Source: Thalassobaculum sp965228445 (lineage in GTDB: Bacteria; Pseudomonadota; Alphaproteobacteria; Thalassobaculales; Thalassobaculaceae). From it: 64,000 nucleotides of DNA. Made by a program: the position numbers and the translations under genes. Shown in pieces: positions 25,157 to 32,809 of the stretch. The notes below the pieces were generated by a model. It did no database searches, was not told the DNA's origin, and was given only the letters and a program-made list of their open reading frames with translations. The stretch is from positions 1,240,001-1,304,000 of the forward strand of contig OZ245813.1 of assembly GCA_965228445.1 (NCBI GenBank), written 5' to 3'. Position 1 is the first letter of the stretch, and each line of letters begins with the position of its first letter.

Positions 25157-25335
25157 AGCCGTCTCCCTCATCACACTGGGGTTTCGAAATGTGCTGTTCT
25201 CGAACTCTGCTGGGGCGCCCGGGAGGACCCGGGTGGGGTGTCGCCGCCACACCACTGATATGCGGGGCCGGCTGTGATATGGCTGTGACCGGGCGGGGAT
25301 AAAAGCGGGCCCGGCGGGGGCGAAAGGGGGACGGA

Positions 25336-26364
25336 ATGCGCTCGAGCAGCATGATTCAGATCGTCGGGTGTCACGCCGAGGGCGAAGTCGGCGACGTCAT
25401 CACCGGTGGGGTCGCCCCGCCGCCCGGCGACACCCTGTGGGAACAGTCGCGCTTCATCGCCACCGACGAGACCCTGCGGAACCTGGTGCTGAACGAGCCG
25501 CGGGGCGGCGTGTTCCGCCATGTGAACCTGCTGGTCCCGCCAAAGGACCCGCGCGCCGCCATGGGCTTCATCATCATGGAGCCGGCCGATACCCCGCCGA
25601 TGTCCGGCTCCAACAGCCTGTGCGTCGCCACCGTGCTGCTGGAGACCGGCATCGTTGCCATGACCGAGCCGGAGACGGTGATCACCCTGGAGGCGCCCGG
25701 CGGGCTGGTGCAGGCGACCGCGACCTGCCGCGACGGGAGGGTGGAGAAGGTGCGGATGCGCAACCTGCCCTCCTTCGCCGACAAGCTGGACGCCGCCCTG
25801 GAGGTGGAGGGTGTCGGGACGCTGAGCGTGGACACGGCGTTCGGTGGCGACAGTTTCGTGATCGTCTCGGCCGAGGCTCTCGGCTTCTCGCTCCGCCCCG
25901 ACGAGGCGCGGGACATCGCCGTGCTGGGGACGAAGATCACCGCGGCGGCGAACGAGCAGCTCGGCTTCGCCCATCCGGAGCTCGCCGGCTGGCGCCACAT
26001 CTCGTTCTGTCAGGTCGCCGCCGCCGTGCGCTCGGAGGGTGACGGGCTGGTCGGCCGCAACGCGGTGGCGATCCGGCCCGGCAAGATCGACCGCTCGCCC
26101 TGCGGGACCGGCTGCTCCGCCCGGATGGCGGTGCTGCATGCCAAGGGACAGCTCGACATCGGCCAGAGCTTCACGGGCACCTCGCTGATCGACAGCCGCT
26201 TCCATTGCCGCATCGAGACGGTGGAGCAGCGCGCCGGGCGGACCTGGATCACCCCGAGCCTGGAGGGCCGCGCCTGGCTGACCGACACCCGGCAGATCCT
26301 GCTCGATCCGAGCGATCCCTGGCAGGCCGGCTACCGGCTGAGCGATACCTGGCCGGGGGCGTGA
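25336..26364 (+). CDS. Proline racemase-family enzyme (hydroxyproline epimerase/dehydratase type), Ser/Cys pair
   Basis: 342 residues of the pyridoxal-independent proline racemase superfamily. The first catalytic position, usually Cys in MCGHG, is Ser90 here (PPMSGSNSLCVATV), while the second is Cys256 (SPCGTGCSARMAVLHAKG). Ser/Cys members of the superfamily are known to include 4-hydroxyproline 2-epimerases and 3-hydroxyproline dehydratases; proline racemase (Cys/Cys) and the Cys/Thr dehydratases are disfavoured. AAGGGGGACGGA upstream supplies a ribosome binding site. No other hydroxyproline catabolic genes are in view. A short upstream start (MRSSSM or the M at residue 6) is uncertain. Confidence 0.85.
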   Translation: MRSSSMIQIVGCHAEGEVGDVITGGVAPPPGDTLWEQSRFIATDETLRNLVLNEPRGGVFRHVNLLVPPKDPRAAMGFIIMEPADTPPMSGSNSLCVATVLLETGIVAMTEPETVITLEAPGGLVQATATCRDGRVEKVRMRNLPSFADKLDAALEVEGVGTLSVDTAFGGDSFVIVSAEALGFSLRPDEARDIAVLGTKITAAANEQLGFAHPELAGWRHISFCQVAAAVRSEGDGLVGRNAVAIRPGKIDRSPCGTGCSARMAVLHAKGQLDIGQSFTGTSLIDSRFHCRIETVEQRAGRTWITPSLEGRAWLTDTRQILLDPSDPWQAGYRLSDTWPGA

Positions 26365-26390
26365 AGTATTGCGCCATTGACCCGCTCGGT

Positions 26391-26580
26391 CCTTCGACCC
26401 TTCGACACGCGCGCCCTCGGGGCGCTGCTCGGGGCGAGATCATGACGTGGTTTGTGTTGGCCGCGCGCTGAACAGGTCTGACCTCACCTCAATTCGACCC
26501 TCATCCTTAGTGCCGACCTCCCCCAACCGGGCAACCTCACCCTGAGCAGCGCCCCAAGGGGGCGCGTGTCGAAGGGTCGA
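26391..26580. repeat. Repeat family B inverted pair
   Basis: The forward copy (26391-26438, CCTTCGAC...GACACGCG...GCTGCTCGGGG) and the reverse copy (26536-26580, CTCACCCTGAGCAG...GTGTCGAAGGG) are inverted relative to one another. The core, GTGTCGAAGGG / CCCTGAGCAG, recurs in the 75-bp tandem array at 28153-28415 and at 28436-28485. It occupies the 291-base gap before the M81 peptidase gene. Confidence 0.8.
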
Positions 26581-26655
26581 CAAGCCGCCGCGGAGTCCAC
26601 AAGATCGCCGGGTTGTCCACGCGCCCTTCTCTCCAACCTACCCGGAGCCGTCCCC

Positions 26656-28149
26656 ATGCGCCTGCTCGTTGCCATGATGAAGCACGAGACCAACACCTTC
26701 TCGCCCGTGGTCACCGATCTGGACCGGTTCATGGCCTGGGGCGGGTATGTCGGCGACGAGGCGTACAAGGCCTATAAGGGCACGGGCATGCCGTTCGGCG
26801 CCTATCTCGACATCGCGGAAGCCGCCGGGCACGAGGTCGTCACCCCGGTCGCCGCCGAAGCCATGCCGTCCGGCCCGGTCAAGGCAGAGGCCTACGAGTT
26901 TCTCACCGGCAAGATCCTCGATGCGGTCCGCGACGGAGTGGATGCCTGCCTGCTCGACCTGCATGGCGCCATGGTGGCGGAGACCACGGACGACGGCGAA
27001 GGCACGCTGCTGGAGAACATCCGCAGGATCGCGCCGGGCATCCCGATCGCGGTGACCTACGACCTGCACACCAACCTGACCCAGAAGATGGTCGACAACT
27101 GCACCTGCCTGATCGGCTACAAGACCTACCCGCATATCGACATGGTCGAGGTCGGCAGCCAGATCGCGCACGTGCTCATGCGCACCATCGCCGGCGAGGT
27201 GACGCCGGTGATGGCCTGGGGCCAGCCCGCCCTGCTCGCCCAGACCCTGCGCATGGGCCATGACGACGAGCCGATGAAGACCCTCCTCGCCCTGGCCCGC
27301 GAGGCCGAAGAGGATCCGAAGGTGCTGGCCGCCACCGTGTTCGGCGGCTTCCCGCTGGCCGATTTCCAGGATGCCGGCTCCAGCGTCGTCGTCGTCACCG
27401 ACAACGACCAGGCGCTCGCCGACAGGTGGCGCGACCGGCTGGTGAAGGAGATGTGGCAGCGGCGCGAGGAGTTCGTGTACCAGCACGAGCCGCTGGTCGA
27501 CGCCGTCGCCCGGGCCAAGGAGGTCAATACCCTGAAGACCGAGGGCGGCCCGACCCTGCTGCTCGACCACGCCGACAATACCGGCTCCGGCGGCACCCAG
27601 GACGTCATGACGGTGATCGAGGAGGTGCTGAACCAGGGGCTGGAGGACGTCGCGGTCGCCGCGGTCTACGACCCGGAGGCGGTGAAGCAGATGCAGAAGG
27701 CCGGCATCGGCGCCAAGATCACCCTCAAGCTCGGCGGCAAGACTGACATGCCGTCCATTGACCTGAAGGGCCGGCCGCTGGAGATCACCGGCACGGTGAA
27801 GACCCTGACCGACGGCCGCTGGACCGTGCGCGGGCCGATGTATACCGGCGTGCAGGTTTCCATGGGCCACAGCGCGGTGCTCGACACCGGCAAGGTGGAG
27901 ATCGTCGTCACCTCCAACCACCACGAGCCCTGGGATGTGGGGGTGTTCACGTCGGTCGGCATCCAGCCGCAGCACAAGCGCTACCTGCTGCTGAAGTCGC
28001 GCATCCACTACCGGGCGGGCTTCGGCAACCTGGGCAAGGCGACGATCACCCTGGACGGCGAGGGCGTGACCACCTCTGACAACTCGATCCTGGATTTCAA
28101 GAAGGTGCGGCGCCCGATCTACCCGCTCGACCGGGTGAACGAACCCTGA
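26656..28149 (+). CDS. M81 family metallopeptidase (MlrC-like)
   Basis: 497 residues from the ATG at 26656 (MRLLVAMMKHETNTFSP), with GGAG about ten bases upstream. The N-terminal MlrC domain has the family metal ligands in DACLLDLHGAMVAE and VTYDLHTNLTQKM; the C-terminal MlrC domain starts near residue 300 and contains LLLDHADNTGSGGTQD. MlrC itself cleaves the linear peptide product of microcystin, but most homologues lie in genomes with no microcystin exposure and probably cut small non-standard amide or peptide substrates. Placement after a hydroxyproline-type enzyme may hint at modified amino acid breakdown (inference). Confidence 0.88.
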   Translation: MRLLVAMMKHETNTFSPVVTDLDRFMAWGGYVGDEAYKAYKGTGMPFGAYLDIAEAAGHEVVTPVAAEAMPSGPVKAEAYEFLTGKILDAVRDGVDACLLDLHGAMVAETTDDGEGTLLENIRRIAPGIPIAVTYDLHTNLTQKMVDNCTCLIGYKTYPHIDMVEVGSQIAHVLMRTIAGEVTPVMAWGQPALLAQTLRMGHDDEPMKTLLALAREAEEDPKVLAATVFGGFPLADFQDAGSSVVVVTDNDQALADRWRDRLVKEMWQRREEFVYQHEPLVDAVARAKEVNTLKTEGGPTLLLDHADNTGSGGTQDVMTVIEEVLNQGLEDVAVAAVYDPEAVKQMQKAGIGAKITLKLGGKTDMPSIDLKGRPLEITGTVKTLTDGRWTVRGPMYTGVQVSMGHSAVLDTGKVEIVVTSNHHEPWDVGVFTSVGIQPQHKRYLLLKSRIHYRAGFGNLGKATITLDGEGVTTSDNSILDFKKVRRPIYPLDRVNEP

Positions 28150-28152
28150 AGT

Positions 28153-28415
28153 CCTTCGACACGTCGCTGCGCTCCTGCTCAGGATGAGGTCACAGGGTAG
28201 AACCGGTGAACCTCGACCCGAGGCCACCCTTCGACACGTCGCTGCGCTTCTGTTCAGGATGAGGTCATGGGGTGGAACCGGTGGACCTCGCTCCGAAACC
28301 GCACTTCGACACGTCGCTGCGCTCCTGCTCAGGGTGAGGTCACAGGGTGGAGCCGGTGGACCTTGCACCGAGGCCCCCGATGGGCGCGCTCCTGTGCTCC
28401 TGCTCCGAGTAAGCT
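28153..28415. repeat. 75-bp tandem repeat, about 3.5 copies
   Basis: Units begin at 28153, 28228 and 28303, exactly 75 bases apart, each opening with C(C/A)TTCGACACGTCGCTGCGC and carrying CAGGRTGAGGTCA in the middle. A fourth, decayed copy (about 28376-28415) follows. Copies differ at a number of positions, so this is not a recent expansion. The unit contains the family-B repeat core. No open frame of coding quality crosses it; together with the inverted copy at 28436-28485 it fills the 346-base gap between the M81 peptidase gene and paaI. Confidence 0.85.
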
Positions 28416-28435
28416 GACGGCAGGAAAAGAAAAGA

Positions 28436-28485
28436 CCTCACCCTGAGCAGCCACCGGACTTGGTCCGGGGGCGTGTCGAAGGGCG
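28436..28485. repeat. Inverted family B element with internal hairpin
   Basis: CCTCACCCTGAGCAG ... GTGTCGAAGGG, in the opposite orientation to the tandem units, with a small internal stem (CACCGGACTTGGTCCGGGG). Ends just before the paaI stop codon (28496) and may serve as its terminator. Confidence 0.7.
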
Positions 28486-28495
28486 GGCGCAGCGT

Positions 28496-28939
28496 CTACT
28501 CGCCCAGCAGCGTGCCCTTCACCGTGCGCGACTGGCCGCGGAACTCCGCCACCAGGCGGCCGGTCTGGTCGGTCACGGCGATATCGTAGATGCCGTTCCG
28601 TCCCGCCAGCGCCCGCTCCACCGCATGGGCGGTGAGCCGGTCGCCGACGGCGGAGGGCGCGAGAAAGGTGATGCTGCAGTGCTGCGCGACGGTGCGCTGG
28701 TTGCGGGTGTTGCAGGCATAGCCGAAGGCGGAATCCGCCAGGGTGAAGATGAAGCCGCCATGGGTCGTGCCGTGGCCGTTGGTCATCGCCTCGGTCACTT
28801 CCATGGACAGCACCGCCTCCCCCGGCGCCACCCGCTCCAGGACCATGCCCAGCTCGCGGGAGGCGCGTTCCTGCGCCCACATGGCGGTGGCGCAGGCCTC
28901 GGCCAACTCCTGGGCTGAGATGTCGTCCGCCGCCCTCAT
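28496..28939 (-). CDS. paaI: Hydroxyphenylacetyl-CoA thioesterase PaaI
   Basis: 147-residue hotdog-fold acyl-CoA thioesterase. The active-site motif GHGTTHGGFIFTLADSAFGYACN (the catalytic Asp is in LADSAF) is the PaaI signature; SITFLAPSAVGDRLTAHA is the typical second part. PaaI clears dead-end CoA thioesters in the phenylacetate pathway. It overlaps the upstream paaG by four bases (28936-28939), implying coupled translation. The remaining paa genes (paaABCDE, paaZ, paaK) are not in the window. Confidence 0.9.
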   Translation of the reverse strand: MRAADDISAQELAEACATAMWAQERASRELGMVLERVAPGEAVLSMEVTEAMTNGHGTTHGGFIFTLADSAFGYACNTRNQRTVAQHCSITFLAPSAVGDRLTAHAVERALAGRNGIYDIAVTDQTGRLVAEFRGQSRTVKGTLLGE

Positions 28940-29736
28940 CCGCGCCTGCCCGTGAAGGCGGGGCTGCGTTTCTCCAGGAAGGCCGTCACCCCCTCGGCAT
29001 AGTCGGCGCTGCGTCCGGCCTCGCGCTGCAGATCGCGCTCCAGATCGAGCTGGGCGTCCAGGCTGTTGCCGCCGGCCGCCTGGATCGCCCGCTTGGTTAG
29101 GCCGAGACCGACGGTCGGCCCTTCGGCCAGCTCGGCGGCCAGGGTGCGGGCCTCGTCGAGCAGCAGCCCGTCGGCGACCACGCCCCAGATCAGCCCCCAA
29201 TCGGCCGCGGTCTGCGCCGCCAGCGGCATGCCGGTCAGCGCCAGCCCCTTGGCGCGCGCCTCGCCGATCAGATGCGGCAGGGTCCAGGTCGCCCCGGAAT
29301 CCGGTACCAGGCCGATCCGGCAGAAGGCCTGGATGAACCGGGCCGACCGTGCCGCCAGGACGATGTCGCAGGCCAGCGCCAGGCTCGCCCCCGCCCCGGC
29401 CGCCACGCCGTTCACCGCGCAGACCACCGGCTTGTCCAGCGACCGCAGGCGGCGGATCAGCGGGTTGTAGGTGCGGTCCAGCATGGCGCCGAGATCCGGC
29501 GCGGAGGCCTGTTTGGCGGGATCCCGATCGCCGAGATCCTGGCCGGCGCAGAACGCGCGGCCGGCGCCGGTCAGCAGCACCGCACGCACCGCCTCGTCCC
29601 GCCCCGCGGCATCCAGCGCCGCATAGAAGGCGGTGTGCATCGCCCCGTTGAACGCATTCAGCTTGTCCGGACGGTTCAGGGTGATCCGGCACACGCCGTC
29701 AACCTGCTCCACGAGCACGGTTCCACACTCCGTCAT
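28936..29736 (-). CDS. paaG: Enoyl-CoA hydratase/isomerase, probably 1,2-epoxyphenylacetyl-CoA isomerase PaaG
   Basis: 266 residues from the ATG at 29736, with a GGAGGAAGG ribosome binding site. Crotonase fold: oxyanion-hole segments GAGRAFCAGQDLGDRD (near 60) and AVNGVAAGAGASLALACDIVLA (near 105), then FIQAFCRIGLVPDSGATWTLP with the Asp used by PaaG-type isomerases. The FCAGQDL pattern and the pairing with paaI support PaaG (the oxepin-forming isomerase of aerobic phenylacetate degradation). A generic enoyl-CoA hydratase is the alternative. Confidence 0.85.
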   Translation of the reverse strand: MTECGTVLVEQVDGVCRITLNRPDKLNAFNGAMHTAFYAALDAAGRDEAVRAVLLTGAGRAFCAGQDLGDRDPAKQASAPDLGAMLDRTYNPLIRRLRSLDKPVVCAVNGVAAGAGASLALACDIVLAARSARFIQAFCRIGLVPDSGATWTLPHLIGEARAKGLALTGMPLAAQTAADWGLIWGVVADGLLLDEARTLAAELAEGPTVGLGLTKRAIQAAGGNSLDAQLDLERDLQREAGRSADYAEGVTAFLEKRSPAFTGRRG

Positions 29737-29851
29737 CGCCTTCCTCCCTCGGGTACGCTTGTTTTCCCGCGATGATGGGCGCTCGCGGGTCCGAGGTGAA
29801 GCGCGAAGTTTGGAATCGTTATAAATTGCTGAGGACGGCCCCTTCGACACA

Positions 29852-31018
29852 CTATTCCTGGACGTTCGGGAATCCCTCGATCGGGCCCAGGCCCTTGGTG
29901 TCGCGAGCGACCACCGGCGGGGAGGCCATGTAGACGGCGACGAGCCGGGCGACGGCGACGAGGCTGTCGACATGCACCCGCTCCCAGCCATGGCTGCCAT
30001 CCAGACCGAAGGCAATCAAAGCTGTGCGGATGTCGTTGCCGGCCTCGATCGCGGAGGCGGCGTCGCAGCGGTAATGCTTGAAGACGTCGCGGCTGTGCTC
30101 GATCCCGTGGCGCTCGGCCAGATTGATCAGGCCGTGGGACAGGTGATAGTCGAACGGACCGGTCATATCGCCCATGGCGATGGTGACGCCGTATTCCGAC
30201 GAGTTCTGGCCCGGTGCCACGGTGGCATTGTCCACCGACAGCAGCTCGGCCACGTCGCCATGCAGGATGGACGACGCGCCCGAGCCGGTCTCCTCGGAGA
30301 TCGTGAACAGGAAATGGCAGTCCACCGGCAGCGGCAGCTCCTCCGCCAGGACGGCTTCCAGGGCGACCAGCATGGCGGCCACGCCGGCCTTGTCGTCGAG
30401 ATGGCGGCTGTTGATGAAGCCGGCGGGCGTCACCTCGGGCTGCGGATCCACGGAGACCATGTCGCCGACATTGAACCGCGCGCCCACCAGGTCGCCGTAG
30501 GAGGACACCCTCTCGTCCAAACGGATCTCCAGGTTGTCCCATTCCGACGGCTGGGTATCGATCAGCGTGTCGTAGGTGTGGCCCGAGGCCTTCAGCGGCA
30601 GGATGGTGCCGCGACGCGGTCCCACATCGGTGAAGATCGTGACCCGCGCGCCCTCGGCGAAGCGGGCGGCCCAGGTGCCGATCGGCCGCACCGACAGCCG
30701 GCCGTTCTCCTTCAGCGCGGTCACCTGCGCACCGAGCGTGTCCACATGGGACACCACGGCCCGGTCGGGACTGTACACGTCGCCCCGCAGATTGACCCGG
30801 ATCGCCCCGCGTCGGGTGATCTCGTAATCGACCTTCAGCCCGTCGAGGATGCCGCAGACATGGTGGATTATGGTGTCGGTATAGCCGGTCGGGCTCGGGA
30901 TGTTCTGCAGTTCCAGCAGCAGTTCGATGATGCGCTCGCCGTCGATGCGTCGCATGACGCGGGAGATCGGGTCGCGGGTGTCGATCGGGCGGAGATGGCC
31001 GTGATCAGCCGGTGGCAT
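29852..31018 (-). CDS. NAGGN-system M42 family peptidase
   Basis: 388 residues. M42 aminopeptidase-like metal site: H91 and D93 (VVSHVDTLGAQ), the bridging Asp in RHLDDKAGVAAM (near 208) and the catalytic/ligand Glu pair in ISEETGSGASS (near 242). The third gene of the NAGGN osmolyte operon in many proteobacteria is this kind of peptidase (osmoprotectant NAGGN system M42 family), presumably for turnover of the dipeptide or a precursor; its exact reaction is not established. Its start lies 14 bases inside the end of ngg, so translation is coupled. Confidence 0.9.
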   Translation of the reverse strand: MPPADHGHLRPIDTRDPISRVMRRIDGERIIELLLELQNIPSPTGYTDTIIHHVCGILDGLKVDYEITRRGAIRVNLRGDVYSPDRAVVSHVDTLGAQVTALKENGRLSVRPIGTWAARFAEGARVTIFTDVGPRRGTILPLKASGHTYDTLIDTQPSEWDNLEIRLDERVSSYGDLVGARFNVGDMVSVDPQPEVTPAGFINSRHLDDKAGVAAMLVALEAVLAEELPLPVDCHFLFTISEETGSGASSILHGDVAELLSVDNATVAPGQNSSEYGVTIAMGDMTGPFDYHLSHGLINLAERHGIEHSRDVFKHYRCDAASAIEAGNDIRTALIAFGLDGSHGWERVHVDSLVAVARLVAVYMASPPVVARDTKGLGPIEGFPNVQE

Positions 31019-32792
31019 TGCGGGGTTCCTTCATCTCGAGAAAACGGTCCGTCGTCTGCGGGAACAGCAGATCGACGAACGCTTCCGCCGTGGGCTGCGG
31101 TTCGTGGTTCGCCAGGCCTGGGCGCTCGTTCGCTTCGATGATCACATAATCATCGCCCGCCACGTCGGGCACAAGGAAGTCGAACCCGACCACCGGAATG
31201 TCGAGGATCCGCGCGCCCTCCTCGGCCACGTCGCGCAGATGCGGATGGAGCTGGTCGGTGACGTCGTGGATCGTGCCGCCGGTGTGCAGGTTGGCGGTCT
31301 TGCGCACCGCAAGCGACTGGCCCTTGGGCAGGATCATGTCGAAGTCGTAGCCGGCCGACTTCACGCAGCGCTCGGTCTCGCCGTCCACCGGGATGCGGCT
31401 TTCGCCGCCGGTGGCAGAGGCGCGGCGCCGGCTCTGCCGGTCGATCAGGCTGCGCACGTCGCTGACCCCGTCGCCGATCACTGTGGCGGGCACCCGGACG
31501 GCGGCGGCGATCACCTTGAAGCCGATGACGATGATGCGCAGATCCGCGCCCTCGCAGAACTCCTCCAGCAGGACCCGGTCGCTGACGATCTCGGCATCCT
31601 CGATGGCCCGCACCATGTCCACCGGATCGGTGATGTCCACCGAAATCCCCCGCCCCTGCTCGCCGCGCGCCGGCTTGACGACGATGCGGCCGTATTTCTG
31701 CAGGAACGCCCGAGCGTCGCTCTCGTCGTCGACCTCGTGCTGTGCCGGCACCCGCAGACCGTGGCGGGAGAGCAGCCGATGGGTCAGTGCCTTGTCGTCG
31801 CAGCGGCTGAGCGCCACCGCACTGGTGAGCTCCGACAGGGATTCCCGGCAGCTCACCCGCCGCCCGCCATGGGACAGGGCGAACAGCCCGCCTTCGGCAT
31901 CCTCGATCTCGACCGTGACGCCGCGCCGCCGCGCCTCGTTGATCAGGATCCGGGCATAGGGGTTCAGCTTCGCCTCGGGCATCGGCGCGCTGTAGAGCTT
32001 CTCGTTGATCGGGTTCTTGTATTTCAGGCTGAACAGCGGAATGCGCTGGAATCCGAGCTTCTCGTACAGCTTGATGGCCGGCGCGTTGTCATGCATCACC
32101 GACAGGTCGATATGCGCGAGGCCGCGGGTCTGGAAGGTCTCGATCAGGTGGCGCAGCAGCACCTCGCCGATGCCGGGCAGCGGCGCCTGCGGGTCGACCG
32201 CCAGGCACCACAGGCTGGAGCCGCCCTCCGGATCGTCGTAGACCCGCTCATGGTCGACGCCGGTGATGGTGCCGACCACCTGCTCGGTGGTCTCGTCCAC
32301 TGCCACCAGATGCACGATCCGGCGCGAGCCCCGGTGCGACAGCAGGAAGTCGCGCCCCACCGGCACCATGCCGACCTTGGCGTAGATCCGGTTCACGGCC
32401 TCGGCATCGGCGCTGGAGCGCAGCCGACGGACATAGACCCCGACCATCCGGTCGGTGCGCGGGCGGTAATGCTCGAACTCCAGGCGGAACGTGTGCGACG
32501 GGTCGAGGAAGAACGCCTCCGGCGCCTGGGCCAGCACCACATGCGGGTTGTTGACGTTTATCGTGATGTCGCGTTCGTCCGGCGCCTCCTGGCGCATCAC
32601 CTCGGCCAGTTCCTCGGCGGTCTCGAACGTGTCGGCGAAGATCAGCCGGCCCCAGCCGACATTCACCACCGAATTCTGCTGTCCCCGCTCCTGATACGGT
32701 CCCTCGCCCGGCAGGCGCGGCCAGCCCCGGCGCGAACGGCCCCGCGCCCGGGCGCGGCGCTGCTTGAATTCACGCTGTGCGCGGTCCTTCAT
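31005..32792 (-). CDS. ngg: N-acetylglutaminylglutamine synthetase (GNAT + ATP-grasp)
   Basis: 595 residues from the ATG at 32792, which has a GGAGGA ribosome binding site; a start 14 codons earlier is less likely. A basic Arg-rich N-terminus is followed by a GNAT acetyltransferase domain (roughly residues 110-270; LPGIGEVLLRHLIETFQTRGLAHIDLSVM) and a cyanophycin-synthetase-like ATP-grasp domain (roughly 300-570; GRIVVKPARGEQGRGISVDI, NERPGLANHEPQP). The fusion makes the acetylated Gln-Gln dipeptide that AsnO converts to the amide osmolyte NAGGN. It lies between asnO and the M42 peptidase gene. Confidence 0.93.
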   Translation of the reverse strand: MKDRAQREFKQRRARARGRSRRGWPRLPGEGPYQERGQQNSVVNVGWGRLIFADTFETAEELAEVMRQEAPDERDITINVNNPHVVLAQAPEAFFLDPSHTFRLEFEHYRPRTDRMVGVYVRRLRSSADAEAVNRIYAKVGMVPVGRDFLLSHRGSRRIVHLVAVDETTEQVVGTITGVDHERVYDDPEGGSSLWCLAVDPQAPLPGIGEVLLRHLIETFQTRGLAHIDLSVMHDNAPAIKLYEKLGFQRIPLFSLKYKNPINEKLYSAPMPEAKLNPYARILINEARRRGVTVEIEDAEGGLFALSHGGRRVSCRESLSELTSAVALSRCDDKALTHRLLSRHGLRVPAQHEVDDESDARAFLQKYGRIVVKPARGEQGRGISVDITDPVDMVRAIEDAEIVSDRVLLEEFCEGADLRIIVIGFKVIAAAVRVPATVIGDGVSDVRSLIDRQSRRRASATGGESRIPVDGETERCVKSAGYDFDMILPKGQSLAVRKTANLHTGGTIHDVTDQLHPHLRDVAEEGARILDIPVVGFDFLVPDVAGDDYVIIEANERPGLANHEPQPTAEAFVDLLFPQTTDRFLEMKEPRNATG

Positions 32793-32809
32793 CCCGTTCC
32801 TCCGGGTTC

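Noticed and set aside
28153..28415. CRISPR array
   Set aside because: Units are direct 75-bp repeats with no short-repeat/unique-spacer alternation, and no cas genes are near.
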